Below the pieces are notes generated by a model. It saw only the letters and a program-made list of their open reading frames with translations. It ran no database searches and was not told the DNA's origin. From contig JAURFE010000001.1 of the NCBI GenBank assembly GCA_030827135.1, positions 618,368-682,367 of the forward strand: a DNA stretch of 64,000 nucleotides. Reading direction: 5' to 3'. The DNA is from Vicinamibacterales bacterium (GTDB lineage: Bacteria > Acidobacteriota > Vicinamibacteria > Vicinamibacterales > SCN-69-37). Numbering within the stretch: position 1 is the stretch's first letter; every line of letters begins with the position of its first letter. A program made the translations under genes and the position numbers. Shown here in pieces: positions 33,272 to 40,302 of this stretch.

Positions 33272-34185
33272 TGCGTCTCCTCGCAGTCAGCGACCTCCAC
33301 CTCGGACACGCGCGCAATCGCGAGGCCCTGACCGGGATGCGGTCCCATCCGGACGACTGGCTCATTCTGGCAGGGGACATCGGCGAGAAGCCCGCGCATC
33401 TCGTGTTCGCGCTCGAACAACTCGCTCCGCGATTCGCACAACTCATCTGGGTCCCGGGCAACCACGACCTGTGGTGCCCACCCGATGCCGCCGATCGCAC
33501 ACGCGGCCAGGCACGCTACGAGGAACTCGTCGCCATCTGCCGCACCTTCGGCGCGCTCACGCCGGAGGATCCGTACGCACAGTTTGGCGCGATCTACCCC
33601 AGCGCGCCCTACAAGGGCGGCGCCCATCCGGCCAGCCGCCCACCCGCCCCACCACCCATCTACGTGTGCCCGTTGTTCTGCCTCTACGACTACACGTTTC
33701 ATCCGCGCGGCATCACCGATCCGGTCGCGTGGGCAAAAGAGACCGGCGTCGTGTGTGGTGACGAATGGATGTTGTCGCCCGCCCCGTGGCCGTCACGCAC
33801 GGCGTGGTGTCACGCGCGCGTGGATGCGACCGAAGCGCGGCTCCGCGCGCTCCCGGGTGACGCGTCGACGATCCTGATCAGCCATTGGCCGCTTCGTTAC
33901 GATCTCGCCCGGCCACCACGCGTCCCCCGCTTTTCTGTGTGGTGCGGCACGACACGCACCGAACACTGGCCCACGCAGTTTCGCGCGCGCGCCGTGGTCA
34001 GCGGCCATCTGCACATGCGCACGTCGTTGATGCGCGACGATGTGCCTCATCTTGAAGTGTCGCTGGGCTATCCGCGCGACTGGACACACCATCGCGGCGT
34101 TGATTTTTACCTGCGCGAGATCCTGCCGAACACGGACGCACGTTTTGTTCCTGCGCGGGATCCGTTTATGATTCCGTATTCATGA
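33271..34185 (+). CDS. Metallophosphoesterase resembling PptH (ACP hydrolase)
   Basis: A 304-aa cytoplasmic calcineurin-like phosphoesterase. Metal ligands: D8 and H10 (SDLHLGH), D36 (AGDIGE), N64/H65 (PGNHD), H205 (ISHWPL), H246 and H248 (GHLHMR). Stretches DDWLILAGDIGEKPAH, QLIWVPGNHDLW, LYDYTFHPRGITDP, AWCHARVDATEARL and FSVWCGTTRTEHWPTQF fit, from memory, mycobacterial PptH, which removes phosphopantetheine from carrier proteins and shares an operon with PptT. Here the upstream overlapping gene is a phosphopantetheinyl transferase. Residues about 110-130 are a Pro-rich insert encoded by simple-repeat-like DNA. The hydrolase activity is inferred from this similarity and gene order. Confidence 0.85.
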   Translation: MRLLAVSDLHLGHARNREALTGMRSHPDDWLILAGDIGEKPAHLVFALEQLAPRFAQLIWVPGNHDLWCPPDAADRTRGQARYEELVAICRTFGALTPEDPYAQFGAIYPSAPYKGGAHPASRPPAPPPIYVCPLFCLYDYTFHPRGITDPVAWAKETGVVCGDEWMLSPAPWPSRTAWCHARVDATEARLRALPGDASTILISHWPLRYDLARPPRVPRFSVWCGTTRTEHWPTQFRARAVVSGHLHMRTSLMRDDVPHLEVSLGYPRDWTHHRGVDFYLREILPNTDARFVPARDPFMIPYS

Positions 34186-35210
34186 GGCGACTGCGCGTCC
34201 TACTCCTCATCCATCACTACCTGGTCCCGCCCGACGATGTGTCGGGAGTTGACACCTCCACACAAACGTGGCGGACCGAGTACGACGTGTTGAAAACGCT
34301 GCGTGACGACCTGAAGCACGACGTGCGGGTGCTCGGCGTCGCCGACGAACTCACGCCGATCAAACAGGCGGCCGAAGACTTCAAGCCGCACATCGTCTTC
34401 AATTTGCTGGAAGCCTTCCACGAAGTCGGCACGTACGACCAGAACGTCGTGTCCTACCTTGAGCTGTTGCGGCTGCCGTATACCGGCTGCAACCCCAGAG
34501 GCATGATCCTCGCGCGCGACAAGGCGCTGTCGAAAAAGCTGCTGCAGTACCACCGCATCTCGGTGCCGGAGTTCGCGGTCGCAAAACGCGGACGCAAATT
34601 CAAGCTCCCGAAACGCATGGACTACCCGCTGATCGTCAAGTCGCTCACCGAAGAGGCCTCGATTGGCATTTCGCAGGCATCCGTCGTCGAGGACGAACGG
34701 CGGCTGATGGAACGTATCCAGTTCATCCACGACTCCATCGCCACCGACGCCATCATCGAGCAGTACATCGAAGGCCGCGAGCTCTACTGCTGCATCGTCG
34801 GCAACGAACGTCTGCAGGTGTATCCGATCTGGGAAATGTTCTTCGAGAAAATGACGGACCGGCAGCACCGGATCGCCACCTCCCGCGTGAAGTGGAGCAG
34901 CAAGTATCAGGACAAGGCCGGCATCATGACCGGCGCAGCCGAACCGTTGCCGGACGGGGTCATGGAACGGCTGCCCGCGATGTGCAAACGCGTCTACCGG
35001 TCATTGATGCTCAGTGGATACGCCCGCATCGACATGCGTCTCGACGGTGCCGGCCGCGTGTGGGTGATCGAAGCCAATCCGAATCCCCAGATCGCCAACG
35101 GCGAAGACTTCGCCCGCGCCGCCGACATGGCGGACATCAGTTACCCGCAGCTCATTCAGCGGATTCTGACGGCAGGCCTTCGGTGGGAGCCGGAGCGAAT
35201 GGGGCAATGA
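34182..35210 (+). CDS. ATP-grasp ligase, D-Ala-D-Ala ligase-like
   Basis: The 342-aa cytoplasmic protein has an ATP-grasp fold: an N-terminal Rossmann-like part (MRRLRVLLLIHHYLVPPDD, HIVFNLLEAFHEVGTYDQNV), ATP-binding DYPLIVKSLTEEASIGISQA and IIEQYIEGRELYCCIVGNER, and the metal site YARIDMRLDGAGRVWVIEAN with PNPQIANGEDF. This layout is close to Ddl and to uncharacterised ligases that form peptide-like bonds on small substrates. A Ddl role in cell-wall synthesis is not supported by neighbours. ATGA overlaps the phosphoesterase stop, so it is the third gene of a coupled operon. Its true product is unknown. Confidence 0.85.
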   Translation: MRRLRVLLLIHHYLVPPDDVSGVDTSTQTWRTEYDVLKTLRDDLKHDVRVLGVADELTPIKQAAEDFKPHIVFNLLEAFHEVGTYDQNVVSYLELLRLPYTGCNPRGMILARDKALSKKLLQYHRISVPEFAVAKRGRKFKLPKRMDYPLIVKSLTEEASIGISQASVVEDERRLMERIQFIHDSIATDAIIEQYIEGRELYCCIVGNERLQVYPIWEMFFEKMTDRQHRIATSRVKWSSKYQDKAGIMTGAAEPLPDGVMERLPAMCKRVYRSLMLSGYARIDMRLDGAGRVWVIEANPNPQIANGEDFARAADMADISYPQLIQRILTAGLRWEPERMGQ

Positions 35211-35463
35211 TGATTTCCCAGTGCTTGGGCTGCAGCGACAGCGGCCAGTACTTCTTGCGCAGCAGCACCACCTCCACTTTGTAATCGACCCGTTCGAACT
35301 CGCCGTTGAGCAGACGCTGGCGCAGGCACCGGATCTCGTACCGATACAAGTCGTTGAGCGCATCGCGCACCAGTAAGGGGGGCGTGTGCGGTGTCGGCGC
35401 CAGGCCAAACGCCGGCAACGCGGCGAGGAACTCTGGCGGATAGGTCCACTTCTGGTCGGTCAT
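35152..35463 (-). CDS. Conserved-looking small protein of unknown function
   Basis: The 103-aa protein starts at ATG 35463 (MTDQKWTYPPEFLAALPAFG). It includes TPPLLVRDALNDLYRYEIRC, LRQRLLNGEFERVDYKVEVV and LLRKKYWPLSLQPKHWEIIIAP. The composition is that of a real, compact protein with helices and strands. I do not recognise the family. The last 59 bases overlap the end of the convergent ATP-grasp gene. Its start is 30 bp from the divergent M28 peptidase start. Confidence 0.7.
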   Translation of the reverse strand: MTDQKWTYPPEFLAALPAFGLAPTPHTPPLLVRDALNDLYRYEIRCLRQRLLNGEFERVDYKVEVVLLRKKYWPLSLQPKHWEIIIAPFAPAPTEGLPSESAE

Positions 35464-35493
35464 GTACAATCCGGCTACTTCAAGGAGTTTGCC

Positions 35494-37260
35494 ATGTTCC
35501 GCAGAACGCTACTTCCCCTTCTGATTCTGGGACTCGTCGTCGCCTACCCGATGGCGCAGGGTCAGCAGGACGCCATCGACAAGACTATCAACGCGCGCAT
35601 CCGGGCTGAGGGCATGGACAACTCTCAGATCATGAAGACCATGCACTACCTGACGGATGTGTACGGGCCGCGCCTGACCGGATCCCCCAACCACGAGAAC
35701 GCGGCCAAGTGGGCCGTGCAGCAGATGGAGAAGTGGGGCATGACCAACGGCAAGTTGGAGCCGTTTGAGTTTCGCACGACGGCCGGGATTGTCCCCAACG
35801 GCGGCTGGCTGAACGAGAAGGCCGCCGGCCACATCCTGGCGCCTGTCAAAGACAATCTGGTGTTCGAAGTGATGGCGTGGACGCCCTCCACGAAGGGCAC
35901 GGTCACAGCCGAAGCGGTGCATTTGGTGACGCCACTGGGGCCAGTGGCCGAAGCGCCGGTCTCGGCCAATGTGCAGGGCGGCGGCGGCGCGGGACGCGGT
36001 TCCGCCGTGCAGCGCCTCGGGCCGACCGAAGATGAACTGAACGCCTACTTCAAGTCCATCGAAGCGAAGGTCCGCGGCGGCATCGTGCTTGTCGGCGCGC
36101 ACACGCAGGTGCCGTTCCAGGAGACGCCGCCCGCCAAGCGGCGTGACGACGAACAGATCAAGGCGCAGTTTAATCCCGATCCGAACGCGGCCCCCGGCGC
36201 CGCCGGGCGTGGTGGCCGGGGCGGCGCGGCGGCGGGACGTGGCGGCGCAGCTCGTGGCGGTGCCCCTACGGCACCCGCAGGCCCGCCACGCCTCTCGGCG
36301 GGTGAAGTGACGGCGCGCGTGAACGACTTCCTGGTCGCGGCCGGCGCGGGCCTCCGCATCAACGATGCCGGCCGTATGCACGGCATCATCTCGACGTTTG
36401 CCTTCTCTGGCTACGACCACACCAAGACGGTGCCGACGGTGGTCCTCCGCAACGAAGACTACGGCCGCATCACGCGCATCATGGCCGACGGCACGCCCGT
36501 GCGCCTTGAGTTCAACATCGTCAACAACCACTATCCGGCCGGGAAGACGTCCTACAACGCCGTCGCAGAAATCCGCGGCACGGACAAGGCGGATGAAGTG
36601 ATCATGCTGGGCGGCCACCTCGACTCATGGCACTCGGCCACGGGTGCCACGGACAACGCCATTGGCAGCGCGATCATGATGGAAGCCGCGCGCATTCTGC
36701 AGGCGCTCAATCTCAAGCCGCGTCGTACGATTCGAGTGGCACTCTGGGGTGGTGAGGAACAGGGCTTGATTGGTTCGCGCGCGTACGTCGCGCAGCACTT
36801 CGGCAGTTTCGAAGATCCGCTGCCGGAGTATGCGAAGTTCAACGGCTACTTCAACATCGACTCGGGCACCGGTCGCGTGCGCGGCATGTCGGTATTTGGA
36901 TCACCCGAGACGGCGCGCATCCTCGCGCAGTACCTGAAGGAATTCGAGGACTACGGCATCTATGGCGCGACGCCGACGACGAGCCGCGCGACGGGAGGCA
37001 CTGACAGCACGTCATTCAACGCGGCAGGCCTGCCCGGCATCGGCGCCAGCCAGGACCCCATTGAATACAACAGCCACACCTGGCACACCAACCTCGACAC
37101 CTACGAACGGATCGTCGAGGACGATGTGAAGAAATCGGCAATCATCGTCGCCTCGGCGATGTATCACCTCGCCATGCGCGACCAGATGTTGCCGCGCCTC
37201 GACAAGGCCTCGATGCCCGCGCCACCCGGAGGCAGGGGCGGCGGCCAGTCGCAGCAATAA
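35494..37260 (+). CDS. Exported M28 zinc peptidase with PA-like insert
   Basis: This 588-aa aminopeptidase-like enzyme begins MFRRTLLPLLILGLVVAYPM, a signal peptide. AAGGAG lies six bases upstream of ATG 35494. The M28 dizinc site is complete: H375 and D377 (GGHLDSWHS), D387 (GATDNA), E421/E422 (GGEEQGL), a later Asp in FNIDSGTG and a His in HTWHTNLDTYE. Residues about 120-300 resemble a PA-domain insertion, expanded by an Ala/Gly/Arg-rich tract near 233-262 (GRGGRGGAAAGRGG). A Gly-rich tail ends the protein. Probably degrades extracellular peptides in the periplasm or outside. Confidence 0.9.
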   Translation: MFRRTLLPLLILGLVVAYPMAQGQQDAIDKTINARIRAEGMDNSQIMKTMHYLTDVYGPRLTGSPNHENAAKWAVQQMEKWGMTNGKLEPFEFRTTAGIVPNGGWLNEKAAGHILAPVKDNLVFEVMAWTPSTKGTVTAEAVHLVTPLGPVAEAPVSANVQGGGGAGRGSAVQRLGPTEDELNAYFKSIEAKVRGGIVLVGAHTQVPFQETPPAKRRDDEQIKAQFNPDPNAAPGAAGRGGRGGAAAGRGGAARGGAPTAPAGPPRLSAGEVTARVNDFLVAAGAGLRINDAGRMHGIISTFAFSGYDHTKTVPTVVLRNEDYGRITRIMADGTPVRLEFNIVNNHYPAGKTSYNAVAEIRGTDKADEVIMLGGHLDSWHSATGATDNAIGSAIMMEAARILQALNLKPRRTIRVALWGGEEQGLIGSRAYVAQHFGSFEDPLPEYAKFNGYFNIDSGTGRVRGMSVFGSPETARILAQYLKEFEDYGIYGATPTTSRATGGTDSTSFNAAGLPGIGASQDPIEYNSHTWHTNLDTYERIVEDDVKKSAIIVASAMYHLAMRDQMLPRLDKASMPAPPGGRGGGQSQQ

Positions 37261-37290
37261 CGCGGCTGGAAAACAGTTGGGTGAGAGTTA

Positions 37291-37349
37291 GGTTGGGTTA
37301 GGTTGGGTCAGGTTGGGTAGCACCCAACCCGACCCAACCCGACCCAACC
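37291..37349. terminator. GGTTGGGT inverted-repeat hairpin between convergent genes
   Basis: Four GGTTGGGT-like units (37291-37318) face three to four ACCCAACC units (37322-37349) as 28-bp inverted arms with three mismatches and only a 3-base loop. The element is flanked by the stop codons of the M28 gene (37260) and the convergent M14 gene (37356). It can act as a bidirectional terminator. The sequence differs from the A and B families but has the same build: short simple units arranged as a palindrome. Confidence 0.75.
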
Positions 37350-37355
37350 GCCGGC

Positions 37356-40217
37356 TCAGCGAAGCCCCTCGGTTGCGCTGAGCAGTATTCCGTTGAACAG
37401 GAACTTGAAGGTGCCGTGTGGCTGGGACCGGAACGCGATCTCCGGTCCGAACACGTAGAGCTTGCCCTTCCCCACTTCGGCTTCAAACGCCGCGATCCCG
37501 TCCTTCAGATACCCCTGCCCCCAGGCCCAGCCGCTCCGGAGCGGCGTCGCCGAATCGAAGTAGGCGATTGTCTTTACTCCGCGTGACGCGGCCGTCGGAC
37601 CGAACTTGAAGGTGGGGCTGTTGTCGAAGAACACGTTGATCTCGGCCGCCAGGCCGTGCGCGATCGCCGCCGTCGGATCGACGGCCGCACGCAGGACCGA
37701 GCCAGGCACGTAGAACTTGGTCCCCGGCAGCGGTGCATCCGCGCCGTCTTCCCCGCGCTCGACCAGGTGATTCTGCACCGGCAGATCAAAGTGCGCCGCG
37801 ATGTTCGTGGACGCGCTGCCGATCGTCATGACCGTGCCGCCACCTTCCACAAACTCCTTGATCTTCGCCATCGTCGCCGCCGTGACCGAGCCCTGACGCG
37901 CGCGGAGTTCCGCGGGAATCTCCGGCTCGGCACCGGCGCCGGCCGAACCGCCGCCACCACCCCGGCCGCCGCCTCCGGCCCGGCCCGCTCCCGCACCGGC
38001 GCCCGTGGCCATCTGCGGAATACCGCCGTCGTTGAAGATCAGGATGTCGAACTTCTCACGCAGGTTGCCCGCGTCGAGCATCGGGGGATACACGACGGTG
38101 TAGGGAAACTCGAAGTTTTCGAAGACCAGCCGCGTCCAGCCGGACGGCATCATGCCGCCGTACTGGTCGAACAGGCCGATGCGTGGCGCCCGCAGCACCG
38201 TCATGCGGCCGGAGGGAGCCGACGTCGCCACCGTGAACGACACCCCGAGCTCGGCGGCCATCTTTTCGATCACCGCGCGGGTGGTCGGTTTGGCCTGGAC
38301 GTAGAACGTGCCATGCCCGAGCGGGCCTTCCGCGAGCCAGGACACGGTGTCGCCATTTTTCAGCAGCCGATTCACGGCCATGTACGAATCGTTCGCCCCG
38401 TGATTGAAGTAGTAGCCTGCGGCCTGTTGGCCACCAATGATGCGACCGGCGGGATTTGTGGCCATGCCGACCACCTTTTCGAAGGGGCCCTTCACCGGTT
38501 CGAGCGACCGATCAAACTGCACACCCATCTGCATCGCGAGTGTGTAGCCGGCGCTGTCGTAAGGCCGATTCGGCGGTCCGCCCGGATACGGAAAATCGTC
38601 TGGATGATCCTGCGGTTCGAACATGTCGAGCACATGGGCGCGGAAGGCCTGCGACGCCTGCACGACGTACGAGTTCGCGGGGTACTGCTTGCCGTTCGCC
38701 GAGAACGGCGCCGTCGCTCGATGCACGGTGACACCGGTCTTGATCAGCGCGTTCATGAACTTGGTCGCGGTGCCGAAGTCGGGCTGATCCGCCGTGAGGA
38801 TGAACGCCTTCGGATCGCGGAAGGCCGGATCCCGTAGTTCATTCCAGTAGGGGCTGGCGACGTCTGCGCCACCCGCCGCACCGCCACCGCGTCCCCCGCC
38901 GCCGGCGCCACCGCGCCCTGTGCCGCCGGCCGCCGCCATCTTCGCCTGCACGGCGCCGACACGACGCGGGCTCGGCGTCCACGTGTCCGTGGTGCCGTTG
39001 CGAATCTGATCGCGACCCATCTGGTAGATGTTGTAGAGGAACGTCTCGCGATACCGCGAGGCCAGATCGAGAATCGCGTAGTTCGCCGTCACCGAGTAGT
39101 CCACCGACTGCCGGAAATGCCACCGCTGCGGCGCAATCGGCGACCAGAGACTCGACGTCGGCAGCTGCCGGCCGATGACAAACGGAATGCTCGTCGGATT
39201 CGGCCCGCCAATGGTCTCGGTCAGGATGCCGATGATGTTGTGGAAGTAGGCGGTCGTGCGGAGGCCGCCGTTCCACCAGGTGGAGTAATTCGCGCCCTGC
39301 CGCGAGGTCACGCCCGGCTTGTTCTCCGCCAGGAAACGCGTCGCCATCGCCGAGCCCACCAGGTCGATACCGGCGGGAATCAGCGGATGAAAGTTGTAGT
39401 TGAACGGATCGCGGAACGGCGGCGCAAACATCACCGTGCCGGCGGGGCCGGTCTGATGATGGTTGTACATGATCTGCGGAATCCATTCCTTGTAGAGGAT
39501 CCGGTTCATGTTGGTCGACTCATCGAGCGCGGACATGTAGAAGTCGCGGTTGTTGTCGTGGCCCGCGTACTTCTGGTAGAGCGACGGGATGCCGCCGGTG
39601 CTGCGCTGTTCCGGCACCGGATTCCGCATGTACCAGTTCGAGACCAGCTCCATGCCGTCCGGATTCGCGTGCGCGGCCAGAATCACCACGTCGTTCAGAA
39701 TGCGGACCGTTTCATCGTCGGTGCGGCTCGCCAGCTGGTACACCGTTTCGAGGAGCTGCTGCGCGCCCAGCACCTCGGTCGCATGCAGGCCGCCGTCGAT
39801 CCAGACGACCGCCTTCCCTTCCCTGGCCAGCGCGCGTGCCTGTTCGTCGGTCAGGCCCTCGGCGGTCGCCAGCCGCGTGGAGATCTCGCGGAAGCGTTCC
39901 AGCCGCCGGTGGTTCTCCGGCGATGTGATGATCATCATCAGCTGCGACCGGCCTTCGGCCGTCTTGCCGATTTCGGTGAGCTTCAGCCGCGGCGACTCTT
40001 TCTCAATCTTTCGCCAGTACGCCTCGAACTGCGTGTAGTTCGGCAGCACGTAGTCGGCGCCAATGTCGTGCCCAAAATGCGCCTTCGGCGTCGTCACCGC
40101 CCCGAGCGGCGCCGGTGCCTGCCGCTGCTGGGCGGCCAGCGGCGCGAGTTGTGACGTGGCGACCGCAAACACCAGCGCGGCGCCAAGAAGCATGGACTGT
40201 CGGAATCGATGATGCAT
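37356..40217 (-). CDS. Exported M14-family zinc carboxypeptidase, large
   Basis: The 953-aa protein starts at ATG 40217 after a strong GGAGGG site. A signal peptide is followed by the M14 core: H145 and E148 in GGLHATEVLG (HxxE zinc motif), HANPDGMELV, AGHDNNRDFYM, QIMYNHHQTGP and LTETIGGPNP. Residues beyond about 470 form a large C-terminal region including an amidotransferase-like part (FDILIFNDGGIPQM, EFVEGGGTVMTIGSASTNIA). Two Gly/Arg tracts are present (near 425-445 and 745-770; GGGRGGGG). Members of this group are large exported peptidases of Acidobacteriota and Bacteroidota. It faces the M28 gene across a hairpin. Confidence 0.88.
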   Translation of the reverse strand: MHHRFRQSMLLGAALVFAVATSQLAPLAAQQRQAPAPLGAVTTPKAHFGHDIGADYVLPNYTQFEAYWRKIEKESPRLKLTEIGKTAEGRSQLMMIITSPENHRRLERFREISTRLATAEGLTDEQARALAREGKAVVWIDGGLHATEVLGAQQLLETVYQLASRTDDETVRILNDVVILAAHANPDGMELVSNWYMRNPVPEQRSTGGIPSLYQKYAGHDNNRDFYMSALDESTNMNRILYKEWIPQIMYNHHQTGPAGTVMFAPPFRDPFNYNFHPLIPAGIDLVGSAMATRFLAENKPGVTSRQGANYSTWWNGGLRTTAYFHNIIGILTETIGGPNPTSIPFVIGRQLPTSSLWSPIAPQRWHFRQSVDYSVTANYAILDLASRYRETFLYNIYQMGRDQIRNGTTDTWTPSPRRVGAVQAKMAAAGGTGRGGAGGGGRGGGAAGGADVASPYWNELRDPAFRDPKAFILTADQPDFGTATKFMNALIKTGVTVHRATAPFSANGKQYPANSYVVQASQAFRAHVLDMFEPQDHPDDFPYPGGPPNRPYDSAGYTLAMQMGVQFDRSLEPVKGPFEKVVGMATNPAGRIIGGQQAAGYYFNHGANDSYMAVNRLLKNGDTVSWLAEGPLGHGTFYVQAKPTTRAVIEKMAAELGVSFTVATSAPSGRMTVLRAPRIGLFDQYGGMMPSGWTRLVFENFEFPYTVVYPPMLDAGNLREKFDILIFNDGGIPQMATGAGAGAGRAGGGGRGGGGGSAGAGAEPEIPAELRARQGSVTAATMAKIKEFVEGGGTVMTIGSASTNIAAHFDLPVQNHLVERGEDGADAPLPGTKFYVPGSVLRAAVDPTAAIAHGLAAEINVFFDNSPTFKFGPTAASRGVKTIAYFDSATPLRSGWAWGQGYLKDGIAAFEAEVGKGKLYVFGPEIAFRSQPHGTFKFLFNGILLSATEGLR

Positions 40218-40267
40218 GGAAGGTCCCTCCGGGGACGCGCCTACCTTACCAGATGTGCACGTGGGCA

Positions 40268-40302
40268 GATGAACTACGGAACTCCGGAACTCCGGAACTT
40301 CG
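40268..40302. repeat. GGAACTCC simple repeat at the TRAP gene end
   Basis: GAACTACGGAACTCCGGAAC and following GGAACTTC carry four imperfect copies of an 8-bp unit. They overlap the last codons and stop of the TRAP permease gene (encoding its final SKFRSSGVP). The repeat thus supplies the gene end. Confidence 0.6.
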
